From: Cydia pomonella
Taxonomy: Eukaryota; Arthropoda; Insecta; Lepidoptera; Tortricidae
DNA: 64,000 nt
NCBI RefSeq assembly: GCF_033807575.1
Contig: NC_084730.1
Coordinates: 6,059,986-6,123,985, forward strand
Direction of reading: 5' to 3'
Each line of letters opens with the position of its first letter. The first letter of the stretch is position 1. Made by a program: the position numbers and the translations under genes. A model generated the notes under the pieces. It was not told the origin of the DNA. It did not search any database and saw only the letters and a program-made list of their open reading frames with translations. Shown here in pieces: positions 63,694 through 64,000 of this stretch.

Positions 63694-63864
63694 CTGCCAA
63701 AAGTCATATATGATTCGATATGAACATCATACTAGAAGCTATCATATCAGCAATGGCACGTACCATTGACAATTATAAGAGAATATCAAGATATTGGAAT
63801 AACTTTAGATGGGTTTTTATGGTCCTTAATTGTACCTCTAGAATCATTCATATTAAATAGAACA

Positions 63865-64000
63865 CGCAGTACGACGTTAAGAGGAAAAGGCACGACCGCT
63901 TCTCCATATAAACGTAGTCCCCATTTTCCTCTCTGAATATTCACGTTATCGGAAATACTTTTACATAATTTGATGTGTATTAACCATAGCTAATAATTTT
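63865..64000. mobile_element. MITE arm, cut by the window edge
   Basis: 'acgtagtccccattttcctc' and 'ttttacataatttgatgtgt' match the left arm of the 27700-28060 element. Confidence 0.7.

Overview
The window is genomic DNA from a moth or butterfly (Lepidoptera). It is AT-rich, with short exons and long introns, and is dense in lepidopteran SINEs, LINE fragments and short inverted-repeat elements. No prokaryotic features are present.

Almost everything from about 13.5 kb to the right edge is the 3' half of one gene on the minus strand, neurofibromin (Nf1), a Ras GTPase-activating protein. I reconstructed 34 exons with consensus splice sites and consistent phases, plus a less certain last exon. 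Together they encode about 1,447 residues: the C-terminal end of the RasGAP domain (about 61.8-63.7 kb), the Sec14-PH module (about 52.7-61.3 kb) and the long C-terminal helical-repeat region (about 13.5-52.2 kb). The 5' half of the gene, including the catalytic arginine-finger exon, lies beyond the right edge. At the left edge is the terminal exon of a plus-strand gene ending in a membrane anchor (821-1086). It converges on Nf1 across about 12 kb of repeat-filled intergenic DNA.

The standout structure is that at least eight Nf1 exons have extra partial or whole copies of themselves beside them. In every case the copies lie on the downstream side, in the following intron: exons at 61794, 57588, 55108, 48817, 38695, 36947, 29961 and 21313. 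Most copies are decayed. A few keep an open frame, splice-like borders and compatible phase, notably 29681-29786 and 21169-21228, so they are candidate alternative exons. A 51-base in-frame exon (45408-45458) looks like a cassette with no counterpart in the human protein as I know it.

The introns carry a non-LTR retrotransposon with an intact 652-residue reverse transcriptase ORF (18837-20795), tRNA-headed SINEs, many palindromic MITE-like elements (some nested), a hairpin-forming minisatellite (3900-4330) and a repeat containing a 5S rRNA-derived segment (about 42180-42250). Two SINE insertions sit almost on Nf1 splice acceptors.
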